Assembly: GCA_946497905.1 (NCBI GenBank)
Contig: CAMMMI010000089.1
Span: 1-6,281 of the forward strand
Length of the DNA stretch: 6,281 nt
Reading direction: 5' to 3'
DNA from: an uncultured Clostridium sp.
Lineage (GTDB): Bacteria; Bacillota; Clostridia; TANB77; CAG-508
The notes under the pieces are model-generated. The model was given only the letters and a program-made list of their open reading frames with translations, made no database searches and had not been told where the DNA came from. A program made the position numbers and the translations under genes. Positions 1 to 3,856 of the stretch are shown piece by piece. How positions within the stretch are numbered: the first letter of the stretch is position 1; every line of letters begins with the position of its first letter.

Positions 1-2
1 TA

Positions 3-764
3 CAAGATGAAATGAGAGTTTGTTGTATAAAATTATATAATAAGCATTATGAAAAGACCTCAATACTAAAACAAAAGAAAAAAGGCAGAAATCAAGATAT
101 AGATGTTAAAGATATGGGAAATTACAGACAAATAAAAAAGCAACTTGACCAGAAAGAAAAGAAACTTGCTGAAGCAAATAATCAAACTAAAAAACTAGAC
201 AATACAACTAAAGATATAAACTCTATACTAGACAATTTAAAACCTACTAAACTAAACAAAAATAATATGGTTATTTCAAGCGAGAATGTCCAAATAATCA
301 AAAATCACACAAATAATGTAAAAGATACTACTGAAACTATTAGAAGTGTTAATGACTTAAATATGGCAATTAAAGATTTTGAGCATAGTTCTTTTGAAAT
401 AAGGCAAGAAAATCGTTCTATAAAATATCAGTTAGAACTAAAAGATGATGAAATAGGGTATTTAAAAGAAGAATTGTCTACTAAAGACAAAATTATTGGT
501 AAAATACAAACTGAAAAAGAAAAGCTAAAACAAGAATTACACAAGTTTAAAGACTTCTGGCATAGCATTATGAACCACTTTCACAAACGAATTTGCTATG
601 ATAAAGACGAAAACTATAAAATTGTTAGTGATGACTTATACAAAAATGGCATATTTGATAGCAACGATAATGAGATTGCTAATAATATTCATAGAAAAGT
701 AACTATACCAGATGAAAACAAGCAAACAAAGAATAAAAGGAAAAATAATGATACTAGATTTTAA
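3..764 (+). CDS. MobV/Pre-type plasmid mobilization relaxase (TnpZ-like), C-terminal part only
   Basis: The frame is open to the left edge, so this is the 253-residue C-terminal part of a longer protein and the true start lies outside the window. The catalytic relaxase domain (N-terminal in MobV/Pre proteins, nicking the transfer origin) is not visible. What is visible: a segment with KKKGRNQDI and VKDMGNYRQIKKQ just after the left edge, typical of the region following the MobV catalytic domain, then long Lys/Glu/Gln-rich stretches with coiled-coil character (about residues 40-65 and 125-185 of the fragment), then a terminal block containing FWHSIMNHFHKRICYD and DLYKNGIFD that I recognise from clostridial MobV proteins. 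It ends at TAA 762-764, just before the tnpV-like gene. In Tn4451-type elements the MobV protein is TnpZ and TnpV is also encoded, which fits. Family recognition is from memory; confidence is good for the family, moderate for the TnpZ equivalence. Confidence 0.75.
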   Translation, partial: QDEMRVCCIKLYNKHYEKTSILKQKKKGRNQDIDVKDMGNYRQIKKQLDQKEKKLAEANNQTKKLDNTTKDINSILDNLKPTKLNKNNMVISSENVQIIKNHTNNVKDTTETIRSVNDLNMAIKDFEHSSFEIRQENRSIKYQLELKDDEIGYLKEELSTKDKIIGKIQTEKEKLKQELHKFKDFWHSIMNHFHKRICYDKDENYKIVSDDLYKNGIFDSNDNEIANNIHRKVTIPDENKQTKNKRKNNDTRF

Positions 765-780
765 AAGGAGGAAAACATCT

Positions 781-1170
781 ATGAATAATGAATTACCAAA
801 AACAAAAATTGATAAAAGAACAGGCATTGAATATCATTTAGAGGGAGATTATTATATACCAAATATTGTAGCACCTAAACAAGCAAAAATTACTTTAAAC
901 AAATATGGTAGAATGAGGTTGAATTATCTAAAAGAGCATAAAAAGGTTGAATATACAATAATGCTTATGGACGGAACATTAAATACACATTTGAAAGAAA
1001 TACAAGAAACAGCCCAAACAAGAATAGAACAAATAATTGATGAGTTAAAAGCAAAAAGCGATTTAACAGAAAACATGAAAAATACAGATATGTTTTATTG
1101 GATAGGCACTATGAACTCTCTTAAAGCACAAGCTGAAGAAATTGTTTTTAGTGAATTGATTTATGTATAA
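781..1170 (+). CDS. tnpV: TnpV-family transposon-encoded protein
   Basis: A 129-residue protein resembling TnpV of Tn4451/Tn4453-type mobilizable transposons. Family-like features are YHLEGDYYIPN (about residues 18-28), a basic stretch YGRMRLNYLKEHKK followed by YTIML and GTLNTHL (42-71), and a C-terminal WIGTMNSLKAQAEEI ending in ELIYV (107-129). The length matches the roughly 120-130 residues usual for the family. The ATG at 781 is chosen because AGGAGG at 766-771 sits 9 nt upstream; an in-frame ATG at 712 lies inside the mob gene and has no such site. The gene begins 16 nt after the mob stop and its ribosome site directly follows that stop, so the two are probably cotranscribed. To my knowledge the molecular role of TnpV is not established. 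The large serine recombinase TnpX that moves Tn4451 is not in this window and may lie to the left. Confidence 0.8.
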   Translation: MNNELPKTKIDKRTGIEYHLEGDYYIPNIVAPKQAKITLNKYGRMRLNYLKEHKKVEYTIMLMDGTLNTHLKEIQETAQTRIEQIIDELKAKSDLTENMKNTDMFYWIGTMNSLKAQAEEIVFSELIYV

Positions 1171-1233
1171 AAGTTGTTAAATGTGAATAAATTTCAAAAA
1201 CAATCGGTTTTATACTATGCAATCATTCAAAGT

Positions 1234-1262
1234 TTGCAATTTTATGTAAAATGATATATAAT
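1234..1262 (+). promoter_or_regulatory. Sigma-A-type promoter for the small membrane protein gene
   Basis: TTGCAA (1234-1239), a 17-base spacer and a perfect TATAAT (1257-1262). Transcription would start near 1269, giving a leader of about 80 nt before the ATG at 1348. The spacer contains the inverted repeat ATTTTA-TG-TAAAAT (1239-1252), which could be a repressor operator but is simple enough in AT-rich DNA to be chance. Confidence 0.6.
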
Positions 1263-1280
1263 AATATTGGTAACATTTTG

Positions 1281-1339
1281 TTGCACCTTTGAAAAGGTAA
1301 ACTTTCGGAGGTGCAAACCTCCGAACAATTAAAAGGAGG
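1281..1339 (+). promoter_or_regulatory. Switch-like 5' leader with mutually exclusive hairpins next to the ribosome site
   Basis: Four segments can pair in alternative ways. State A: TTCGGAGGT (1304-1312) pairs with ACCTCCGAA (1317-1325) as a perfect 9-bp stem closed by a GCAA tetraloop (GNRA type), and ACCTT (1285-1289) can pair with AAGGT (1294-1298); the ribosome site GGAGG (1335-1339) is then free. State B: TTGCACCT (1281-1288) pairs perfectly with AGGTGCAA (1309-1316), which breaks the tetraloop stem and frees CCTCC (1318-1322), complementary to the ribosome-site GGAGG. No T-run follows the stem, so translational control is more likely than termination. The pairings are seen directly; the switching is inference. 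I do not recognise it as a named riboswitch class. Confidence 0.5.
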
Positions 1340-1347
1340 ATTTGATT

Positions 1348-1530
1348 ATGATGAAACGGTCTTATGGAGTTCATTTGCTTATCTGTTTTGCACTCGGAAC
1401 AGCAGTAGGTTGTAGTTTAAAGCTAGCTATACAGAATGACAGCGTATTCTACGGAGTAGAATGTATAGTGGCAACAGTTGCATTAGTACTGAACATTGCC
1501 TGTGGGTATGACAAAGGCGAAAAAAAGTAA
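1348..1530 (+). CDS. Small two-segment membrane protein, 60 residues, function unknown
   Basis: I do not recognise this protein. It has a short basic N-terminus (MMKRSYG), a hydrophobic segment at about residues 8-26, a polar link with IQNDS, a second hydrophobic segment at about 34-53 and a charged tail DKGEKK. That predicts two membrane spans with short ends, probably in the cytoplasmic membrane. Three cysteines fall in hydrophobic parts. The ATG at 1348 is preferred because AGGAGG (1334-1339) is 8 nt upstream; TTG at 1342 is too close and ATG at 1351 is the alternative. By hand count its GC is about 39%, somewhat above most of pheST sampled by eye. It has its own promoter (1234-1262), a structured leader and a terminator (1541-1580), so it is monocistronic. 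It does not resemble the TnpW family as I remember it. The strong signals argue that it is a real gene; its function is open. Confidence 0.7.
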   Translation: MMKRSYGVHLLICFALGTAVGCSLKLAIQNDSVFYGVECIVATVALVLNIACGYDKGEKK

Positions 1531-1540
1531 CGTTTCAAGT

Positions 1541-1580
1541 ATGGGGTACAGTAATAAAAAGCTGTGTCCCATATTATTTT
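1541..1580 (+). terminator. Intrinsic terminator after the small membrane protein gene
   Basis: ATGGGGTACAG (1541-1551) pairs with CTGTGTCCCAT (1562-1572), an 11-bp stem including two G-T wobbles with a 10-base loop, followed by a T-rich tail (1573-1580). It begins 10 nt after the stop codon at 1528-1530. Confidence 0.65.
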
Positions 1581-1600
1581 CTAAAAAATTTATAAAATTA

Positions 1601-1628
1601 TTGCAATCTATTAAAAGTATGATATACT
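1601..1628 (+). promoter_or_regulatory. Promoter of putative small RNA copy 1
   Basis: TTGCAA (1601-1606), a 16-base spacer and TATACT (1623-1628), with TG at 1620-1621 forming an extended -10. The expected start is near 1635, which is where the 67-base sequence shared with copy 2 begins (1634). Confidence 0.55.
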
Positions 1629-1633
1629 TTAAT

Positions 1634-1700
1634 AAATTGATTGATTTTTATATCAATCGTCAAGAGAGTCAAAAAGTTGTAGATAACTACTTCGTTGGCA
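1634..1700 (+). repeat. 67-base dispersed repeat, copy 1
   Basis: Aligns without gaps to 2292-2358, with 56 of 67 bases identical by hand count; 9 of the 11 differences are transitions. The last 25 bases (GTTGTAGATAAC through TTGGCA) differ at one base only. Both copies start at the predicted transcription start of their own promoter. Confidence 0.8.
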
Positions 1701-1788
1701 CCAAGAACAATTTTCGTCGAACTTTTTGAAAGTCTTGATATGACTTAAATCTAGGACCACAAAAAATTGATGAACACAAGAAACTTAA

Positions 1789-1819
1789 AACCGTTCTAAA
1801 AATGAACGGTTAATTTTTT
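1789..1819 (+). terminator. Intrinsic terminator of small RNA copy 1, possibly bidirectional
   Basis: AACCGTTC (1789-1796) pairs perfectly with GAACGGTT (1804-1811) around a 7-base loop, followed by AA and six T (1814-1819). On the minus strand the same stem is followed by TTAAGTTTCTT, so it may also stop readthrough from the minus-strand peptide gene. Confidence 0.7.
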
Positions 1820-1856
1820 GAACTTTTGGGGAATTATATTTTATTTAAGATTTTAT

Positions 1857-1885
1857 TTGACTTTTCTTAATTATCTGTGTATAAT
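1857..1885 (+). promoter_or_regulatory. Strong promoter of the putative antitoxin RNA
   Basis: TTGACT (1857-1862), a 17-base spacer and a perfect TATAAT (1880-1885): the closest match to the vegetative consensus in the window. Transcription would start near 1892. A strong promoter on the RNA partner is usual in type I toxin-antitoxin pairs. Confidence 0.7.
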
Positions 1886-1891
1886 AAATAT

Positions 1892-1990
1892 AGGAAATGA
1901 ATAACCGCAGTGAATGCGGTTACCACTACATATAGTTATAACAACACATTCGCAATATTGGCATAGAGGAATGTGTTGTTATTTTATTCC
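1892..1990 (+). ncRNA. Putative type I antitoxin RNA, about 100 nt
   Basis: The RNA expected from the promoter at 1857-1885 has a 5' hairpin TAACCGCA (1902-1909)/TGCGGTTA (1915-1922) with loop GTGAA, a short single-stranded link and a 14-bp terminator stem (1938-1951/1969-1982). It runs convergently to the 37-residue peptide gene on the minus strand. Its last few bases reach the peptide stop codon (1984-1986), and the rest is fully complementary to the expected 3' untranslated part of the peptide message. This 3'-overlapping convergent layout is that of known Gram-positive type I pairs such as txpA/RatA and bsrG/SR4. A 12-codon frame at 1897-1935 inside the RNA has no well-placed ribosome site and is probably not used. 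The role is inferred from layout, not from sequence similarity. Confidence 0.55.
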
Positions 1991-1992
1991 TT
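1938..1992 (+). terminator. Terminator of the putative antitoxin RNA
   Basis: A perfect 14-bp inverted repeat, ATAACAACACATTC (1938-1951) with GAATGTGTTGTTAT (1969-1982), loop 17 bases, then the T-rich tail TTTTATTCCTT (1982-1992). On the minus strand the stem has no T tail, so it serves the plus-strand RNA. Confidence 0.75.
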
Positions 1993-2097
1993 ATTTATTG
2001 TTGAATTTACATATTTTATGTATAAAATCGTTAATAAGGCTACGTTTATTGTTGATGATACCATTAAGGCATATATTAAAAAAAGTATAAAACCCAT
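1984..2097 (-). CDS. 37-residue hydrophobic peptide, candidate type I toxin
   Basis: The peptide starts MGFILFLIYALM, continues with a single membrane-spanning stretch to about residue 27, and ends with a polar tail KYVNSTINKE. Length and layout (one span, short charged C-terminus) match membrane-acting type I toxins such as BsrG (38 residues) and holin-like toxins; I claim no sequence identity. The ATG (2097-2095) has GAGGTG (2109-2104) 6 nt upstream, a strong site. Its own promoter lies at 2212-2184, leaving an untranslated leader of about 80 nt, long for so small a gene and typical of toxins whose translation is restrained by structure. The plus-strand frame over the same bases (1973-2260, GTG start inside a terminator stem) lacks a ribosome site and is a shadow. 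The gene is flanked by the two copies of a putative small RNA. The coding call is good; toxin function is inference. Confidence 0.6.
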   Translation of the reverse strand: MGFILFLIYALMVSSTINVALLTILYIKYVNSTINKE

Positions 2098-2102
2098 AAA
2101 CA

Positions 2103-2142
2103 CCACCTCACTTTCTGATAACCAAAGTTATCTAGTACAGTG
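2103..2142 (-). promoter_or_regulatory. Hairpin in the toxin message leader, next to the ribosome site
   Basis: On the minus strand GATAAC (2132-2127) pairs perfectly with GTTATC (2122-2117) around a TTTG loop. Just outside it, CCAC (2142-2139) is complementary to GTGG (2106-2103) within the ribosome site, so an extended fold could hide that site. Such sequestration is common in type I toxin messages. The pairings are seen; the effect is inferred. Confidence 0.4.
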
Positions 2143-2183
2143 GCAACACATATCTACTACTATGTTCATTTCCTATGTCAGTT

Positions 2184-2212
2184 ACTATAACATAGAATTT
2201 AAAATAAATCAA
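2184..2212 (-). promoter_or_regulatory. Promoter of the putative toxin gene
   Basis: Read on the minus strand: TTGATT (2212-2207), a 17-base spacer and TATAGT (2189-2184), with TG at 2192-2191 giving an extended -10. The start would be near 2177. The first transcribed bases ATAGGAAATGAA (2176-2165) also begin the antitoxin RNA (1890-1901). Confidence 0.6.
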
Positions 2213-2256
2213 TATAAAAAAAACAGACTTTTACAAAGATTTTTTAATAAAAGTTC

Positions 2257-2285
2257 TTGATTTTTATTAAAAAATCTGATAATAT
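2257..2285 (+). promoter_or_regulatory. Promoter of putative small RNA copy 2
   Basis: TTGATT (2257-2262), a 17-base spacer and TAATAT (2280-2285), with TG at 2277-2278 (extended -10). The predicted start, 2292, is the first base of the 67-base repeat. It points toward the T-box leader and may feed pheST, because no better promoter is visible between 2360 and 2450. Confidence 0.5.
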
Positions 2286-2291
2286 ATATGT

Positions 2292-2358
2292 AAATTGATT
2301 GATTTTTGTATTGATTATTATGAAAGCCCAAAAGTTGTAGATAACTACTTCATTGGCA
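2292..2358 (+). repeat. 67-base dispersed repeat, copy 2 (5' part of a putative small RNA)
   Basis: Diverged copy of 1634-1700 (56/67 identical, no gaps) behind its own promoter. It keeps the GTAG-ATAA-CTAC hairpin and the TTGGCA end, but the 5' hairpin is lost (ATTGATT replaces ATCAATC). The partner arm for its CCCAAAAGTT (2327-2336) is missing downstream, and no terminator follows before the T-box. It is either a truncated RNA gene or the start of a longer leader running into the T-box. From 2359 to 2451 I see only AT-rich sequence, with at most a weak promoter-like pair TTGAAA (2420-2425)/TAAACA (2443-2448). Confidence 0.6.
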
Positions 2359-2451
2359 TCAATTATAATCATATAAAAAAATAAAGCATATTATATGTTA
2401 TAAAAAATATATAAAACCTTTGAAAAAGCAAAGTAGATTTAATAAACAAGT

Positions 2452-2673
2452 ATAAAAGAGAGTATAGATCATTGGCTGCAAATCTATATTATACCAATTA
2501 AATTGAATTTTCACTTTTTAGGTCTTTTATTGAACAAAATTTAAGTAGATAAAAGCGGGAAAGCCCGTTATAGCAAAATGAGGTTAATTTCATATAAAAG
2601 AAGTTAATAAAATTAGGTGGTACCACGATTATCAAGCAATCGTCCTATTATTTATAGGACAATTGCTTTTTTT
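2452..2673 (+). promoter_or_regulatory. T-box riboswitch, tRNA-Phe type, controlling pheST
   Basis: A T-box leader senses uncharged tRNA: the specifier codon pairs with the anticodon and the T-box bulge with the acceptor end, favouring an antiterminator over a terminator. Seen here: Stem I closed by ATAAAAGA (2452-2459)/TCTTTTAT (2523-2530); AGTA (2461-2464) opposite GAA (2505-2507), as in specifier loops; candidate specifier TTC (2510-2512), a Phe codon, followed by the usual A; an upper stem TATAGAT/ATCTATA carrying the ATTGGCTGCAA-type distal loop; a Stem III hairpin CGGG-AAAG-CCCG (2556-2567); the T-box AGGTGGTACCACG (2615-2627), whose TGGT matches an ACCA tRNA end; and a terminator at 2634-2673. 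The specifier agrees with the downstream genes. The exact borders of Stem I and its kink-turn are less certain. Confidence 0.93.
2634..2673 (+). terminator. Regulated terminator of the T-box leader
   Basis: AAGCAAT (2634-2640)/ATTGCTT (2662-2668) and GTCCTAT (2642-2648)/ATAGGAC (2654-2660), interrupted by one C-A mismatch, with loop TATTT and seven T (2667-2673). The CGTCC element (2641-2645) is the usual T-box partner in the antiterminator, making the two folds exclusive. Confidence 0.9.
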
Positions 2674-2674
2674 G

Positions 2675-2710
2675 ATAGGAAATAAAATTAATTAAAATTA
2701 TATTTCCTAT
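2675..2710 (+). other. Second hairpin between the T-box terminator and the pheS ribosome site
   Basis: ATAGGAAATA (2675-2684) is perfectly complementary to TATTTCCTAT (2701-2710), 10 bp, with an AATTAATT palindrome in the loop region. No T tail follows, so it is not a terminator. Its arms share ATAGGA/TCCTAT with the terminator stem, so cross-pairing is possible. It may protect a processed pheST message 5' end; that role is a guess. Confidence 0.55.
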
Positions 2711-2741
2711 TATATAAAAACAAAAAATGAGGAGGTAAAAA

Positions 2742-3782
2742 ATGAAAGAACAGATTGAACAAATCAGAAAAAATGCTATAAGTGAAGTCGAAAAAGCTAC
2801 AGACTTAAGACAATTAGAGGAAATAAGAGTAAAATATTCTGGTAAAAAAAGTGAATTAACAGTTGCATCAAGAGAGATTAGTACTCTACCAAAGTCAGAA
2901 AGACCAGTAATGGGAGGATTAATAAATCAAGTAAAAAAAGAAATTGAACAGCTAATTAAAGAAAAAGAAAAATCACTTGCAAAAGAAGAATTAACAAAAA
3001 AATTAAAAGAAGAAAAAATAGATATAACACTTCCAAGTATAAAAGTAAAAAGAGGAAGCAAACATCCTTTAACAAGAATCACAGAAGAAGTAGAAGATAT
3101 ATATGTATCTATGGGATATAATGTTGTATCTGGACCAGAATTAGAAACAGACGAATTTTGTTTTGAAAGATTAAATATCCCAAAAGGACATCCAGCAAGA
3201 GATATGCAAGATACATTTTACATTACATCAGAATATTTGTTAAGAACTCAAACATCTTCTATGCAAGCAAGAACAATGGAAGATAATAAAGAAAAAACTC
3301 CAATAAGAATTATTTGTCCAGGAAAAACATATAGAAGAGATGATGATGCAACACATTCACATCAATTCAATCAAGTAGAAAGTTTAGTAATAGATAAAAA
3401 TATTTCAGTAGCAGATTTAAAAGGAACTCTAGAAATGTTTGTTAGAAAAATGTTAGGAGAAAATTTAGACATACGTTTAAGACCAAGTTATTTCCCATTT
3501 ACAGAGCCATCTTATGAAGTAGATGTTACATGTTTTAAATGTAAAGGAAAAGGATGCAATTTATGCAAACAAACTGGCTGGATTGAAATATTAGGATCTG
3601 GAATGGTACATCCAAATGTATTAAGAGCCAATGGATATGACCCAGAAATATATAGTGGATTTGCAACAGGAGTAGGCTTAGATAGACTAGCAATGTTTAA
3701 ATATGATATCCCAGATATTAGATTGCTTTATCAAAATGATATTAGATTTTTAAATCAATTTGACAAATGTGATAGAAATTAA
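2742..3782 (+). CDS. pheS: Phenylalanyl-tRNA synthetase alpha subunit
   Basis: The catalytic subunit of the class II alpha2beta2 enzyme (cytoplasm), which activates phenylalanine with ATP and charges tRNA-Phe. At 346 residues it has the usual length. An N-terminal coiled coil (about 1-95) that contacts tRNA is followed by the catalytic core: motif 1 region (109-130), the block GHPARDMQDTFY (149-160), LLRTQTSSMQARTM (166-179), motif 2 from IRIICPGKTYRRD to HQFNQVE (188-213), RPSYFPFTEPS (247-257) and motif 3 GFATGVGLDRLAM (306-318). Ala308 is the residue matching E. coli Ala294 of the Phe pocket. A Cys cluster C264, C267, C272, C275 in the CxxC-GxGCxxC loop, seen in some Firmicutes relatives, could bind metal. 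AGGAGGT (2730-2736) fixes the ATG at 2742. The gene is under the T-box and is followed 74 nt later by pheT. Confidence 0.98.
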   Translation: MKEQIEQIRKNAISEVEKATDLRQLEEIRVKYSGKKSELTVASREISTLPKSERPVMGGLINQVKKEIEQLIKEKEKSLAKEELTKKLKEEKIDITLPSIKVKRGSKHPLTRITEEVEDIYVSMGYNVVSGPELETDEFCFERLNIPKGHPARDMQDTFYITSEYLLRTQTSSMQARTMEDNKEKTPIRIICPGKTYRRDDDATHSHQFNQVESLVIDKNISVADLKGTLEMFVRKMLGENLDIRLRPSYFPFTEPSYEVDVTCFKCKGKGCNLCKQTGWIEILGSGMVHPNVLRANGYDPEIYSGFATGVGLDRLAMFKYDIPDIRLLYQNDIRFLNQFDKCDRN

Positions 3783-3856
3783 AAATTATTTAAAATTAGA
3801 TTATAAATGTTTATGTTATTAGAAATTTTTAGTGAGAGAAAGGAAGGTATATCAAA

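Larger units (their letters stand above)
1634..1819 (+). ncRNA. Putative structured small RNA, copy 1 (intact, about 185 nt)
   Basis: No credible coding frame fits here; the open frame crossing 1496-1729 has no ribosome site and overlaps the preceding gene and its terminator. The transcript expected from the promoter at 1601-1628 would fold as follows: a 5' hairpin GATTGAT/ATCAATC (within 1639-1658); a long-range perfect 10-bp stem TCAAAAAGTT (1669-1678) with AACTTTTTGA (1720-1729); inside it a GTAG-ATAA-CTAC hairpin (1679-1690) and a small hairpin around TTGGCACCAA (1695-1704); and a terminator at 1789-1819. The first 67 bases recur with 84% identity at 2292-2358 behind a second promoter. 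I cannot assign it to a known RNA family. A trans-acting RNA or a cis leader are both possible. Confidence 0.5.

Noticed and set aside
1222..1275. 17-codon minus-strand frame with AAAGGTG upstream
   Set aside because: Very short, overlaps the plus-strand promoter, and its supposed ribosome site is explained by the leader pairing TTGCACCT/AGGTGCAA.
1679..1690. GTTGTAGAT resemblance to a Cas12a CRISPR repeat end
   Set aside because: Only about nine bases match, there is no repeat array with spacers, and no cas gene is present; the bases form a local GTAG/CTAC hairpin in both RNA copies.
1496..1729. Plus-strand frame of 77 codons overlapping the small membrane gene
   Set aside because: No ribosome site; it runs through a terminator, a promoter and the small-RNA region.
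1897..1935. 12-codon frame (MNNRSECGYHYI) inside the putative antitoxin RNA
   Set aside because: The AGGA before it is only one base from the ATG, and the frame coincides with a stem-loop; structure explains the sequence better.
2128..2170. 12-13 codon frame in the minus-strand toxin message leader (ATG just after ATAGGAA)
   Set aside because: Ribosome site spacing is too short; noted only as a possible upstream frame.
1973..2260. Plus-strand frame of 95 codons starting with GTG
   Set aside because: Its start lies inside a 14-bp terminator stem, it has no ribosome site, and it overlaps the minus-strand peptide gene, which has a good ribosome site and promoter.
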